DNA from: JBOFGK01 sp051649085
GTDB lineage: Bacteria > Bacillota_I > Bacilli_A > UBA3375
Direction: 5' to 3'
Assembly (NCBI GenBank): GCA_051649085.1
Contig: JBOFGK010000010.1
Location: forward strand, 1-64,000
DNA: 64,000 nt
The notes beneath the pieces were generated by a model. That model was given only the letters and a program-made list of their open reading frames with translations, made no database searches and had not been told where the DNA came from. Shown here one piece after another: positions 10,762-20,200 of the stretch (position 1 is its first letter; each line of letters starts with the position of its first letter). Both the position numbers and the translations under genes were made by a program.

Positions 10762-11901
10762 TTATTTCAAGAAATCTTTTGCAATTGCTTTGTAAGCATC
10801 AATCATGTCAAGGAAATCATCAATATCAACATTTTCATCAACTTGGTGCATACTTGAGTTACCAGGTCCGAAAATTACAATTGGAAATTCTTTGTCAACA
10901 CGTGTAAACTCACTTGCATCAGTCATTCCAGGATAGCCAGTTAAAGGTAATTTGTGTCCATGCATTTTAAGCGCATTAGCTTCAATTATTTTCACAAGTT
11001 CTGAATCCGGGTCACTAAAGACTGGGAATTTATTTTGAGTCCAAGAAAGCTCCAATTTGAAATTGTCTCGCTCATTTAATTTATCAATCATCTCAGTTAA
11101 AACAGCAAGTACTGCATCGTTATCAAGTTCAGGAATTGTACGAATATTTCCTTGTAAAGTAGCTTTTTCTGGGATACTATTAATTTGATTTCCAGCACTT
11201 AAAATTGTTACATTATGAACTGGTTTTCCAAGGACAGGATTTTGAACTTGAACATCGTTGAAGTAATTATTAACTTCTTGAAAAAAGACCATTAGATTGT
11301 TAATTGCATTGATCCCTAATTCAGGCATCGAACTATGAGCATTTTTTCCATGAGATGTTACAAAATAGTTAATTGAACCTTTATGTGCAACTTGGATGTT
11401 CTTGATACTTGGAACCCCAATGATCAATCCATCTAAATTATCAGCATATCCTAAATCAGTTAATTGTTTTGCTCCATAATGTCCGATTTCTTCACTAACA
11501 GTTGCAAGTAATTTAATTTGTCCGTTTAAGTCAGCATTTTCTTCTTTAAGTTCAATCATTGCGATGGCTAATGCGGCAAGACCTGCCTTATTATCACTTG
11601 CTCCACGTCCGAAAATTTTCCCGTTACGTTCGCTTGCAACAAATGGTGGTGTTGTCCAATGTTCATGATCTCCTGGATCAACAACATCTAAATGTCCACA
11701 AAATCCAAGTGTTTTTGTTGTGTTTGTTCCTAAAGTTCCAACAAAGTTTTCACGTCTTGGTGCAAATGTAACTTTTTCAGAAGTTAATCCATGCTTTTCG
11801 AATAACTCAACTAAGTAATTAGCTGCAAGTTCTTCATTATGATTTAGTGTTTCTAAATTGATTAAATTTTTTAATATCTGTATTTTTTCATTTCTATTCA
11901 T
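10762..11901 (-). CDS. M20-family metallopeptidase (ArgE/DapE/CPG2 type)
   Basis: This is a 379-residue zinc-dependent exopeptidase or deacylase of the M20 family, cytoplasmic and without a signal peptide. Family residues are visible: GHLDVV with metal-binding His70 and the neighbouring Asp72, the bridging Asp in GRGASDNKAG (about 103), the catalytic/metal pair SEE (about 136-138) and a C-terminal HQVDE histidine. A dimerisation lid domain lies between (about 175-280), as usual. The ATG at 11901 is preferred because AAGGAG sits six bases upstream; a TTG one codon earlier is less well spaced. It could act on succinyl-diaminopimelate, N-acetyl-ornithine or a small peptide, and sequence alone does not decide. 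It is transcribed alone, divergently from the DUF4127 gene. Confidence 0.85.
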   Translation of the reverse strand: MNRNEKIQILKNLINLETLNHNEELAANYLVELFEKHGLTSEKVTFAPRRENFVGTLGTNTTKTLGFCGHLDVVDPGDHEHWTTPPFVASERNGKIFGRGASDNKAGLAALAIAMIELKEENADLNGQIKLLATVSEEIGHYGAKQLTDLGYADNLDGLIIGVPSIKNIQVAHKGSINYFVTSHGKNAHSSMPELGINAINNLMVFFQEVNNYFNDVQVQNPVLGKPVHNVTILSAGNQINSIPEKATLQGNIRTIPELDNDAVLAVLTEMIDKLNERDNFKLELSWTQNKFPVFSDPDSELVKIIEANALKMHGHKLPLTGYPGMTDASEFTRVDKEFPIVIFGPGNSSMHQVDENVDIDDFLDMIDAYKAIAKDFLK

Positions 11902-12051
11902 CAATTTCTCCTTTATAAAATGTATATATTACTAGTATAACTTTTTTTTGCTTCGTTTGCATAAGTTTATTGTTAATTGAACCAATTTTTCTAATTTTGC
12001 AAAACAATTTCAAAGCTTGTTAAATTTCATAGTTTAATTTAATAGAAGATT

Positions 12052-12083
12052 GATAAACATGTGAGAATTTTCACATGTTTATC
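12052..12083. promoter_or_regulatory. Perfect 13-bp inverted repeat between divergent genes
   Basis: GATAAACATGTGA and its exact complement TCACATGTTTATC are separated by 6 bases, in the region between the M20 peptidase (minus) and the DUF4127 gene (plus). No T-run follows, so an operator or an mRNA hairpin is more likely than a terminator. The right arm runs into TTATCCACA, which matches the DnaA-box consensus; a single copy may be chance. Confidence 0.5.
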
Positions 12084-12177
12084 CACAATATTGAAACTGG
12101 TTTTGTGAATTAACCATAAAACTAAAAATCCTAGATATTTTTTAAAGAAAAGTGATAAAATGGTTTTAGGAGGCAAG

Positions 12178-13656
12178 ATGATCACAATTAAATTATTACC
12201 ACTTGATGAGCGACCGTGTAATATAAAATTTGCAGAAAAGCTCTGCCAAGTACGTGATGAAATAAAGCTGATTTGTCCAGAACCCAAGATTTACGGTCAA
12301 AAGAAACAAGCTGCTGACTTAGATTCTATTACAAATTTTTCAATAAGCAACAATCAAGTAGTTGATTATTTTGTCGTCTCACTGGATATGTTCTTATATG
12401 GTGGATTATTGCCTTCAAGATTACATCAAAAAAGCTTTGAGCAAATATGTGAACGACTAGAACTATTGAAAAAGATAAAACAGACTAATCCTCAACTTAA
12501 AATCTATGCGTTTTCGACAATAATGAGAACGCCTAGCTATAATAGTTGTGATGAAGAACCAGAATATTATCAAGATTATGGGCAAGCAATTTTCACCAAG
12601 AAATTTCTTGAGGATAAGCAAGACATGATTGGTTTGTCGGACGTAGAAGCATCAACCCTCGCTAAAGTTAATTTACCAAAGGCAATTGAAACGGATTATG
12701 CAACGAGAAGAAGCGTCAATCTACGTGTCAATTTAAAAATTATTGATTATTTGGAGCAAGCTATTTTTGATTATTTGATTTTCCCACAAGATGACAGTGC
12801 ACAATTTGGCTATACGAGAATTGATCAAGCGCAAGTATATTCAAGACTCGCAAGTTTTACTAAAGAACGCTATTCAGTTCATCCGGGCGCAGATGAAGTT
12901 GCACTTACAATGATTGCTAGAATTGTTAATCAAAGTCAATTAGAACAGCCAAAAGTGTATATTGAATTAAGTAGTGAATCGAGGAAAAAATTAATCCCTA
13001 AGTATGAAGATAGAGCTTTGGAACAAACATTAGAACTACATCTAATTGCAAGTGGATTTAAGCAAGTAAGTGAAATAAATCAAGCAACTCATTATTTATT
13101 TTATAATGTCCCTCAAACAAGTAAAATGTTCGAAAGCGTTGAACAAAATGAGTTTGAAAGTGTTGACCTTGACTTAAGTTATTTTCAAGATAATAAAGGC
13201 TACATTTTAGATTGTGCTTATGCAAATGGTGGTGATTTTAAGCTAATAAAGCAACTTAGAGACAAAAATTTATTTGGAAATGTCTTAGGATATAGTGGTT
13301 GGAATACAAATGCTAATTCCTTAGGAACGATTTTATGCACAATGGCTATTGTTGGAACGAATGAAAACAGCCAAAGTCAAAAGTTCGTTGTTGAAAGGCT
13401 GATTGAGGATGTTTTCTATCAAGCAAAAATTCGTAAACAAATAACCGATAATTTGTTAGAACCATTAGGGCTTAACTATTTTGATTTGAAAACAAAACAA
13501 GCAGAAGTAGTTAAAACAGAAGAAAAATTACTTATAGAGCTTGGAAAAAGTTATTTGCCAAAAGCTATTTTTTCCAAATATCAATTAAAAATCAGTCATC
13601 CGTGGAATCGAATGTTTGAAATTGACTTAGATTTATTGGATAACGAAAATAAATAA
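12178..13656 (+). CDS. DUF4127 family protein
   Basis: This 492-residue cytoplasmic protein has the hallmark DUF4127 segments: LPLDERPCN at the N-terminus, DMFLYGGLLPSR around residue 80 and GYSGWNTNANSLGT in the C-terminal third. The biochemical role of the family is not established to my knowledge. The ATG at 12178 is chosen because AGGAGG lies four bases upstream; an ATG 18 bases earlier overlaps the ribosome-binding site. The gene is followed by nanE, about 120 bases downstream on the same strand, which suggests but does not prove a link to amino-sugar metabolism. Confidence 0.8.
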   Translation: MITIKLLPLDERPCNIKFAEKLCQVRDEIKLICPEPKIYGQKKQAADLDSITNFSISNNQVVDYFVVSLDMFLYGGLLPSRLHQKSFEQICERLELLKKIKQTNPQLKIYAFSTIMRTPSYNSCDEEPEYYQDYGQAIFTKKFLEDKQDMIGLSDVEASTLAKVNLPKAIETDYATRRSVNLRVNLKIIDYLEQAIFDYLIFPQDDSAQFGYTRIDQAQVYSRLASFTKERYSVHPGADEVALTMIARIVNQSQLEQPKVYIELSSESRKKLIPKYEDRALEQTLELHLIASGFKQVSEINQATHYLFYNVPQTSKMFESVEQNEFESVDLDLSYFQDNKGYILDCAYANGGDFKLIKQLRDKNLFGNVLGYSGWNTNANSLGTILCTMAIVGTNENSQSQKFVVERLIEDVFYQAKIRKQITDNLLEPLGLNYFDLKTKQAEVVKTEEKLLIELGKSYLPKAIFSKYQLKISHPWNRMFEIDLDLLDNENK

Positions 13657-13774
13657 TTTAATGTATAGAAAAATTAGAGCACCAAAAATAAAGCAGTTGC
13701 AGCAAAGTTAGAAAAATTTAAATTAACGAAACAAAGTGATGTAACCGATGTATATCACTATTATAGGAGGAAAT

Positions 13775-14449
13775 ATGATTAAAGAAAAAGATTTTATTGT
13801 AAGTTGTCAAGCGCTTGCAGATGAACCGTTACATAGTTCAATGATAATGGGGAGAATGGCTCTGGCCGCTAAAATTGGTGGTGCGGACGGAATCAGAGCT
13901 AATGGAGTATCAGATATTTTGGCAATAAAAGAACAAGTGGAGTTACCGATTATTGGAATAGTGAAAATAAATTATCCAAATTCACAAGTGTATATTACCC
14001 CCACAATTGAGGAAGTTTCTGCACTTGTAGAAGTAGGCTGCGAAGTGATTGCAGTTGATGCAACTGATCGTTTGCGTCCAAATAATCAAACGTTAGATGA
14101 ATTTTTTCATGAAGTCAAAAAAAAGTATCCAAACCAAGTGCTAATGGCAGATTGTTCGACTTTTGAAGAAATGGAACATGCTCAAAATCTTGGGTTTGAC
14201 TTCATAGGGACAACATTATTTGGTTATACGGATTATTCAATGATGCCTGCTTTTGAAGACATTGAACTATTTAAATCGAAAACTAAAAATATCAAAACAA
14301 ACATTATTGCTGAAGGACAAATTCTGACACCAGCACTAGCAAAAGAAGTGATTAAGCTTGAAAACGTCTATGCAATTGTAATTGGAGGAGCGATTACAAG
14401 ACCGCAGCAAATCACTAAAGCCTTTGCTGATCAAATAAAAGGTAATTAG
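13775..14449 (+). CDS. nanE: N-acetylmannosamine-6-phosphate 2-epimerase
   Basis: NanE interconverts ManNAc-6-P and GlcNAc-6-P in the sialic acid and ManNAc catabolic route, in the cytoplasm. The 224-residue product has the NanE TIM-barrel pattern: an SCQALADEPLH start, GADGIRANG, IIGIVK, VDATDRLRPN, MADCSTFEE, GFDFIGTTLFGYT and a C-terminal IAEGQI...VIGGAITRP phosphate-binding part. The start is the ATG at 13775, seven bases after an AGGAGG core. Other sialic-acid genes (lyase, kinase, transporter) are not in the window, so the enzyme may serve salvage of amino sugars from elsewhere. The 118 bases upstream hold a possible remnant coding frame described among the findings. Confidence 0.9.
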   Translation: MIKEKDFIVSCQALADEPLHSSMIMGRMALAAKIGGADGIRANGVSDILAIKEQVELPIIGIVKINYPNSQVYITPTIEEVSALVEVGCEVIAVDATDRLRPNNQTLDEFFHEVKKKYPNQVLMADCSTFEEMEHAQNLGFDFIGTTLFGYTDYSMMPAFEDIELFKSKTKNIKTNIIAEGQILTPALAKEVIKLENVYAIVIGGAITRPQQITKAFADQIKGN

Positions 14450-14665
14450 TTATTATCAAATGTGTTAACAATATATATTTTGCACGTTCATTTTGAATTG
14501 TATATATAAGGATGTAAAAAGCTTTTTACTTTAAGGTTTGTATACGTACTAAACTAGTAAGTGTGTAAATGGTCTATTTCTATTGCAGGGATTTTTAATT
14601 TGATTAGATAACAGCTGAGTTAAACTTGATAAATAAAGTTTATTAATGATTAAGTTATAAAGTGC

Positions 14666-14694
14666 TTGACTAAACTTTAAAAATTTGCTATAAC
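14666..14694 (+). promoter_or_regulatory. Strong sigma-A promoter for the 27-residue peptide gene
   Basis: TTGACT and TATAAC are separated by exactly 17 bases. The predicted transcript starts about 25 bases before the ATG at 14727, which gives this tiny gene its own transcription unit. The rest of 14450-14665 shows no gene. Confidence 0.75.
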
Positions 14695-14726
14695 ATATCT
14701 AAGAAAAAGAAAGGTAGGGTGATATT

Positions 14727-14810
14727 ATGGCTCAGTTCAAAAACTTAAACAATATGATGATGGAAATGATGCTTAACGAAAACTTAATATCATTTCTATC
14801 GAAAAACTAA
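14727..14810 (+). CDS. Free-standing 27-residue methionine-rich peptide
   Basis: The ATG at 14727 has a GAAAGG/TAGGG purine-rich ribosome-binding region upstream. The frame encodes 27 residues with six methionines, including an NNMMMEMML core, and ends in a FLSKN tail. A near-consensus promoter lies directly upstream and two hairpins lie downstream, the second a strong terminator, so the gene looks like an independent expressed unit. It has no signal peptide and no clear membrane helix, though it could form an amphipathic helix. I do not recognise a family. It could be a signalling or toxin-like peptide, or a small regulatory RNA with an incidental frame. Confidence 0.5.
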   Translation: MAQFKNLNNMMMEMMLNENLISFLSKN

Positions 14811-14866
14811 ACTAAGATACATAGTTATTGATAGAATTTTTCTATCATTTTGTCAGTACTTTAAAG

Positions 14867-14895
14867 GTACCCACAAATTGTGGGTACTTTTTTTT
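14867..14895 (+). terminator. Strong Rho-independent terminator
   Basis: The 8-bp stem GTACCCAC / GTGGGTAC is followed by eight T. A weaker hairpin (TGATAGAA / TTCTATCA followed by TTTT) lies about 30 bases earlier, just after the peptide gene. Confidence 0.85.
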
Positions 14896-14980
14896 AAATG
14901 CTCAAAGAAAATTAAAAGAGTGTTAAAAATTGACAATATATGTTTTTGTTTTTCAAAAAAGATAAATTGAAAGGAAGAAG

Positions 14981-16591
14981 ATGAAAAAAATTATTATTGT
15001 ATTAATCGTATTTATTGTAAGTTTAAGTGGCTGTAAACAAAGTGGGAACAATGCATTTGTTTTTCCGACGTTTGAAGTCGAAGGACTAGATTCAAGAACA
15101 GGGACGTATGCGGTAACGGTTCAATTATTAACAGATACTCAAGCAGGGCTACTAAAAGTGAATCATCAAGGAAAATTAGAAAATGGGACTGCAAAGGAAG
15201 TGAAAACTTCAAACGATGGATTATTGTACGAAATAAAACTTCGTGATGATATTTTTTGGGTAGATCATACAGGTGAAAAAGTACGTAAAATAACGGCACA
15301 AGACTATGTTGATGCATGGACATACTTTATTAATCCTGAAAATAAAGGGACATATAATTTAAATTTCATGTTAATAAAAAATGCTGAAAAAATTACTAAA
15401 GGAGTATTACCATTAGCAGATTTTGGTGCAAAAGCAGTTGATGAGACTACTATTAAAATTGAATTAGAGTATGCGGCACCGTATTTCAAAGAATTGCTGT
15501 CCTTTTTCACTTATTTACCCGTCAACACAAGTTTTGCACAAAAACAAGGTGAAAACTATGGGACGAGTCCCGAGACAACGCTTTTTTCAGGGCCGTATTA
15601 CGTAACTGACTTTGATAAAGCGGGAGAAATTAAGTTAAAACCAAATCCTGAATATTATGATAAACAAAATGTTAAGATAACAGAACTTACTTACCAAACA
15701 ATCAAGGATTTGAATACTCAGTTTCAAAGTTATGAGAGTGGAGAATTAGATTATACTGTTTATCCAAGTGCAGCTGACTATCAAAAAGGAAAAGAAAACA
15801 AAAAAGCAATTGATAAAGAGACGGCTAGATTAGATTTCGTTTCGTTTAATACACAAGGCGAGTACACCAAAAACATCAACTTACGTAAAGCACTTCAGTT
15901 TGCTTTTGATAGTGAAAGAGGAGTAAAAACAGTTTATGGAGATGGCTCGGTTGCTCGCCATAGTTTAATTCCAGTCGGTTTGACAAAAAATCTTTATGGA
16001 AAGGACTATCGAGCAACAAATCAAGATAATTTGACAAAGTTTGATTTAGTCCAAGCGAAAAAGTATTTAGAAAAAGCGTTAAATGAATTAGATGTAGAAA
16101 AACCAAGTGAATTGACACTAACATATCTAACTGACGATACTTCAAGTAATCGAAAAAATGCCGAATATATTAAAGGAATGTATGAGCAAAATTTAGGGAT
16201 AAAAATTGAACTTGCAACTCCACCTACAGCAAAATATCGTCAAGATCGCGTACAAGGAAATTTTGATTTAGTTGGTGGAGGATGGATTGCAGCCTATGGT
16301 GATCCCGATACTTATCTACAATTATTTACGACAAGTAATATTGATTCGATTAATGTACCGAGATATTCAAATCCTGAATATGATAAAGAGGTTAATGAAG
16401 CTAAGAAAATCGTAAACATCGAAGAACGTTTTAAACGTTTGGCAGAACTTGAACGAAAAATACTTGTGGATGAAGCAATTATTGTTCCGTACTATCAACA
16501 AAATGCAGCGTATGAAATAAATGAAAAATTTGAACTTGGAAATAGTTTATATCAAAAAATCTCATTTGAATACACAGATATAAAAGAATAA
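14981..16591 (+). CDS. Oligopeptide ABC transporter substrate-binding lipoprotein
   Basis: This 536-residue exported lipoprotein has a short signal peptide ending in the lipobox LSGC. It is followed by the family-5 extracellular solute-binding fold (OppA/DppA type): TDTQAGLLKVN, IKLRDDIFWVD and a YVDAWTYFINPENKG stretch in the first 120 residues, and NLRKALQFAFDSERG near residue 300. It would sit on the outer membrane face, capture short peptides and deliver them to a permease. No permease or ATPase genes are adjacent, so it is an orphan binding protein that could serve an Opp system elsewhere or act in signalling. The ATG is preceded by AAAGGAAGAAG, the same leader used by the large gene at 17213. 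The nearby 27-residue peptide gene makes a peptide-sensing link imaginable but unproven. Confidence 0.85.
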   Translation: MKKIIIVLIVFIVSLSGCKQSGNNAFVFPTFEVEGLDSRTGTYAVTVQLLTDTQAGLLKVNHQGKLENGTAKEVKTSNDGLLYEIKLRDDIFWVDHTGEKVRKITAQDYVDAWTYFINPENKGTYNLNFMLIKNAEKITKGVLPLADFGAKAVDETTIKIELEYAAPYFKELLSFFTYLPVNTSFAQKQGENYGTSPETTLFSGPYYVTDFDKAGEIKLKPNPEYYDKQNVKITELTYQTIKDLNTQFQSYESGELDYTVYPSAADYQKGKENKKAIDKETARLDFVSFNTQGEYTKNINLRKALQFAFDSERGVKTVYGDGSVARHSLIPVGLTKNLYGKDYRATNQDNLTKFDLVQAKKYLEKALNELDVEKPSELTLTYLTDDTSSNRKNAEYIKGMYEQNLGIKIELATPPTAKYRQDRVQGNFDLVGGGWIAAYGDPDTYLQLFTTSNIDSINVPRYSNPEYDKEVNEAKKIVNIEERFKRLAELERKILVDEAIIVPYYQQNAAYEINEKFELGNSLYQKISFEYTDIKE

Positions 16592-16620
16592 ATAAAAAAA
16601 ATAGCAAAAAAATATAAAAA

Positions 16621-16648
16621 AATCCCTGAAAAAGGGGTTATATTTTTT
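16621..16648. terminator. Bidirectional terminator between convergent units
   Basis: AATCCCT / AGGGGTT forms a 7-bp stem with one G-U pair. A T-rich run follows on the plus strand (ending the OppA-like gene). A long T-run also follows on the minus strand (ending the tRNA-Cys/tRNA-Ser transcript). Confidence 0.75.
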
Positions 16649-16668
16649 GCTATTCAATTTCATTTAAA

Positions 16669-16761
16669 TGGTGGAGTAGGAGGGATTCGAACCCTCGCGC
16701 CAGTTTCCCGACCTATACCCTTAGCAGGGGCACCTCTTCAGCCAGACTTGAGTACTACTCC
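16669..16761 (-). tRNA. tRNA-Ser (GCU)
   Basis: On the minus strand the 93-nt sequence folds into a class II tRNA. The acceptor stem is GGAGTAG/CTACTCC, the anticodon loop CTGCTAA gives anticodon GCU, there is a long variable arm, the T-loop is TTCGAAT and the 3' CCA is encoded. It reads codons AGC and AGU. It is the distal gene of a two-tRNA transcript. Confidence 0.95.
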
Positions 16762-16782
16762 AGATTTATTTAAACAACTCGA

Positions 16783-16856
16783 TGGAGGAACGAGCCGGAT
16801 TTGAACCGGCGATCAAGGAGTTGCAGTCCAGTGCCTTACCACTTGGCTATCGTTCC
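16783..16856 (-). tRNA. tRNA-Cys (GCA)
   Basis: On the minus strand this 74-nt tRNA has the acceptor GGAACGA/TCGTTCC, the anticodon loop CTGCAAC (anticodon GCA), the T-loop TTCAAAT and an encoded CCA. It is the first gene of the tRNA-Cys/tRNA-Ser unit. Confidence 0.95.
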
Positions 16857-16866
16857 ACACTAGAAT

Positions 16867-16895
16867 ATTATACTATAAAAATTCGAAAATATCAA
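16867..16895 (-). promoter_or_regulatory. Promoter of the tRNA-Cys/tRNA-Ser unit
   Basis: On the minus strand TTGATA and TATAAT are separated by 17 bases, about 10 bases upstream of the tRNA-Cys 5' end. The remaining 16896-17150 is A/T-rich with no gene I can support. Confidence 0.75.
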
Positions 16896-17150
16896 GTGAA
16901 AAATAATTAAAATTTAAAAAAAATGAAAAAAGCCATAAAAGTAATTGAAAATGGCCCAAAAAATATTAATTATCTAGAAAAGTGATTTAATTTTAGCTTC
17001 TCAAACGAAAAACAAGAAAAAGAAAAGCTTGGGTAAAACGGAATGAAAAAGTATACAGTCGAAAAAAATATAAATAGTATTAAAAAAAACGTAAAAAAGA
17101 CATAAAAATAACGTTTTTAAAACAAAAAAATAGCAATTGATTGGTTTGTA

Positions 17151-17159
17151 TGTTATAAT
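17151..17159 (+). promoter_or_regulatory. Extended -10 promoter of the F1-like ATPase operon
   Basis: TGTTATAAT is a perfect TGn-TATAAT extended -10 element 54 bases upstream of the first large gene. No good -35 hexamer is visible at 17 bases, which fits an extended -10 promoter. I find no clear terminator between here and 38035, so the whole 20.8-kb cluster could be one transcript. Confidence 0.6.
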
Positions 17160-17212
17160 AGCAATGCGGGTAAAAGAATAATAAGAAAACAGCAAAAAAG
17201 TAAAGGAAGAAG

Positions 17213-20200
17213 ATGAAAGAAATTTTTAAAAATAAATTATTATTGACAATATCAGTATTAATCATTTCGGTCGTTGCTGGTGTGTTGACATTTTCAATAC
17301 AGAGTTTATCAGCGAAAACACTTATCGATAAAGGTTACATAATTAATTCGGAAAAAGAAGATAATAATGTAACCTTTTTTAATCAAGATACGAAATTAAA
17401 GAAAAAGTATCCAGAAAATTATGCATTTAATAGTATAGAAGACCAAAACGTTGTTGTTCCAAATACGACGTTTATTCATTATGATAATAGCTTAGGGGCA
17501 TTCAAAAATGGGGTTTTACTAAACATTGATGAAGTCGATAAAACGCCAATTAATTATTATGCACTGAATGAAGAAACATTACTTAAAAAAAATAGCGGTA
17601 ATAGTTATAATTTTAATTTAACAGCTGATGAAGAGACGGAAGTTGTTAATGGGATTTGGAAAATTTCCGATCAAAAATATATGGTTATTGCTCCAACGAT
17701 TAATGCAGTTTTAGGAAAAAACAGAGAAACTACAGAAAATTATGTTGAGCTTGAATATGTTGAAGGTGACGTCGTTAAGTTAAGTAATGAAAACATAAGT
17801 TTAAAAACAATTGCAACAAATGCTTACTTAGAATTGAACGGTGGGGTTAAAATCGACCTTTCAACAAGGGATGTACTTAAAAACAATAAGTCAAAACTGA
17901 ATTTAACAAGCATGATTATAAATTCGAACGACAACATTGTGACACTTCCAAACGCAAATGAAGTGGCCGATGCAACAAAAGAAGAAGACAAAAAAGATAA
18001 CGCAACTGCAAATACACCTGGAACTCCAAACAATAACAATAATAACAATAACAATAACCCGAATGCACAAGGTGATGCAGGTGGAGCAGGTGGTTCAAAT
18101 GGTCTTTCTAATATAGCTGATGGTATCAATCAATTTTTCAAAGATTTAGCACAAGTTAAAAACGAGAGTGATAACAATCAAGAAGAAGCAAATAGTAAAA
18201 TACCAACATTCTTATTATCCGAGTTTAAAGTCAATTCAATTGGTGTCCAAGCAAATATAGATATCGTTGACGAAGATAATCTACTTTCAGGTGGAAGTAG
18301 AGTATTAATTTTTGAAAGAAGCACTAACAAACTTGTGTATCAATCAAACATTAATCAAGGTGATTTTAAAGCAAGTATAAATACAAATGTCCTATCACCA
18401 GATACAGAGTATATCTTTAAGGTGCAGGCAGAATATGAATTTAGAGGTGTCAAATATTCTAACGATTTTATTCAAAGAAATTTCACTACGAATTCAATTG
18501 GAATAAACTATGATATAAAAACAACAAAAGAAGACGGTGTAACGGTAAATGTAAAAATTGACAATACATCATTATTGACTAATGGGGACTTAATACTTCT
18601 TAATGATAAAGATGAGAAAATCAATGAAGCATCAATAAATATTGAAACAGCTAAAGAGGCAGCAGGATTCGATATAATTTTCACAAATTTAGATCCAAAT
18701 ACTGACTATAAATTGAAACTTGATAATCTCCTTTATAATAGCGTAACGACAGTCTTTTTAAATGAACAACCATTAACTTTTAAAACATTAAAAACTCCAA
18801 TAAAATTTGGTGACCTAACAGTAAGTGTTGATAAGGTTAATTCAGTACTAAATTTCAACATTAGAGAACTTGTTGATGCAAATAGAGGGATCAAATCAAT
18901 AAGTTATGATGTTTATGCACCTGATAACTTAACGAATTCTTTATATTCAATCCAATCTAGAGATGCAAATGTAAGGGTAGTTTTTGAAGATACTAAATTG
19001 AGTCGAAATACATCTTATGTTGTAAAAGGAAAAATTGTTTTTGATAACAATTTGGTTGATGTTATATATGAAACGAATTTTAGTCAACCATTTAGTTTAG
19101 ATGGAAATAAATTTCCGCTAGTTGAGTACAGAGCTGCTTCAGAAATAACAAATAATACGTTTGATGGGTTTTTCACTGTCCAAACAAATGGTTCAATAAT
19201 TGTTGATTCTAAAGTGAGATATGTTGTTCAAAATTCGGTTAAAGAAATTGTAGCAGATGAAGAAGCAAGTATTGTTGTCAATGATGGGAAAGCAGAATTG
19301 GATATGAGCTTAATCGGATTAAGAAGTGGTGAAACACACACAATTGAGTTTTTTGCTGATGTAGATATTATTGATGGGAATGTTCCGGTTAAAAATGCTT
19401 TGATTGGTGGTTTTACAGTTAATACATTGAAATCAGTACCTTTCAAATCGAATTTTAATGTTGTAGACGAAAAGGTAGAAGCTTTTAACATTGAAGCACA
19501 GTTACAAAGTAATTCACCTGAGGATGAAAAACTTAGTTTACATCAAGCGAAAACATTAAAAGGTGTGAATTTTAGATTATATAAATCAACAGTTGATGAA
19601 GTTATAACACCAGATTTTAGACCATCAGGAACACTAATATCATCAAGTGATATATTTACAGAAAATCCACAATGGGGAGAAAGTGATCTTGAAGAAAAAA
19701 TGTATCGAAATGCGCGTTCATTACTTCCAACCGACTTTAATTTTAAAAACGAAGATATTCAAGAGCCGGTAATTAATGGTGTTGTTAATCCTAATTACTC
19801 AGAGTATTATATAATGGAAGCAAGTTACTCGGAAGATCAAAGTCCAACCCCAAATAGAATCGATTTTGTTCCAGAAAGTAGATTCGTTAAATTTAAGCCA
19901 TACGCAAAAATTCCGGACATTAATCCAGATGACGCGTTTGAAATTACTGCAACAACAAATGGACAAAAAGGTAACGCGAAAAATCTAGAATTAGATGATG
20001 ATACAATTGTTAGCTATACATTTAAACCGAGACTAAAGAATGATACAGGTATCTTAGCTAAAGTTACAACTAAAATTTACCGAAAAGAAGGTACTAGATT
20101 AATTGAAATGACTAATTTGCAAAGAAGTACAACATATAGACCAAATGATCGAGAAATTGCTTCATATACATATGAACTTGGGAATGGAATTGCAGCAGGG

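Noticed and set aside
12039..12287. 82-codon minus-strand frame spanning the start of the DUF4127 gene
   Set aside because: It overlaps the well-supported start and ribosome-binding site of the DUF4127 gene and has no leader of its own.
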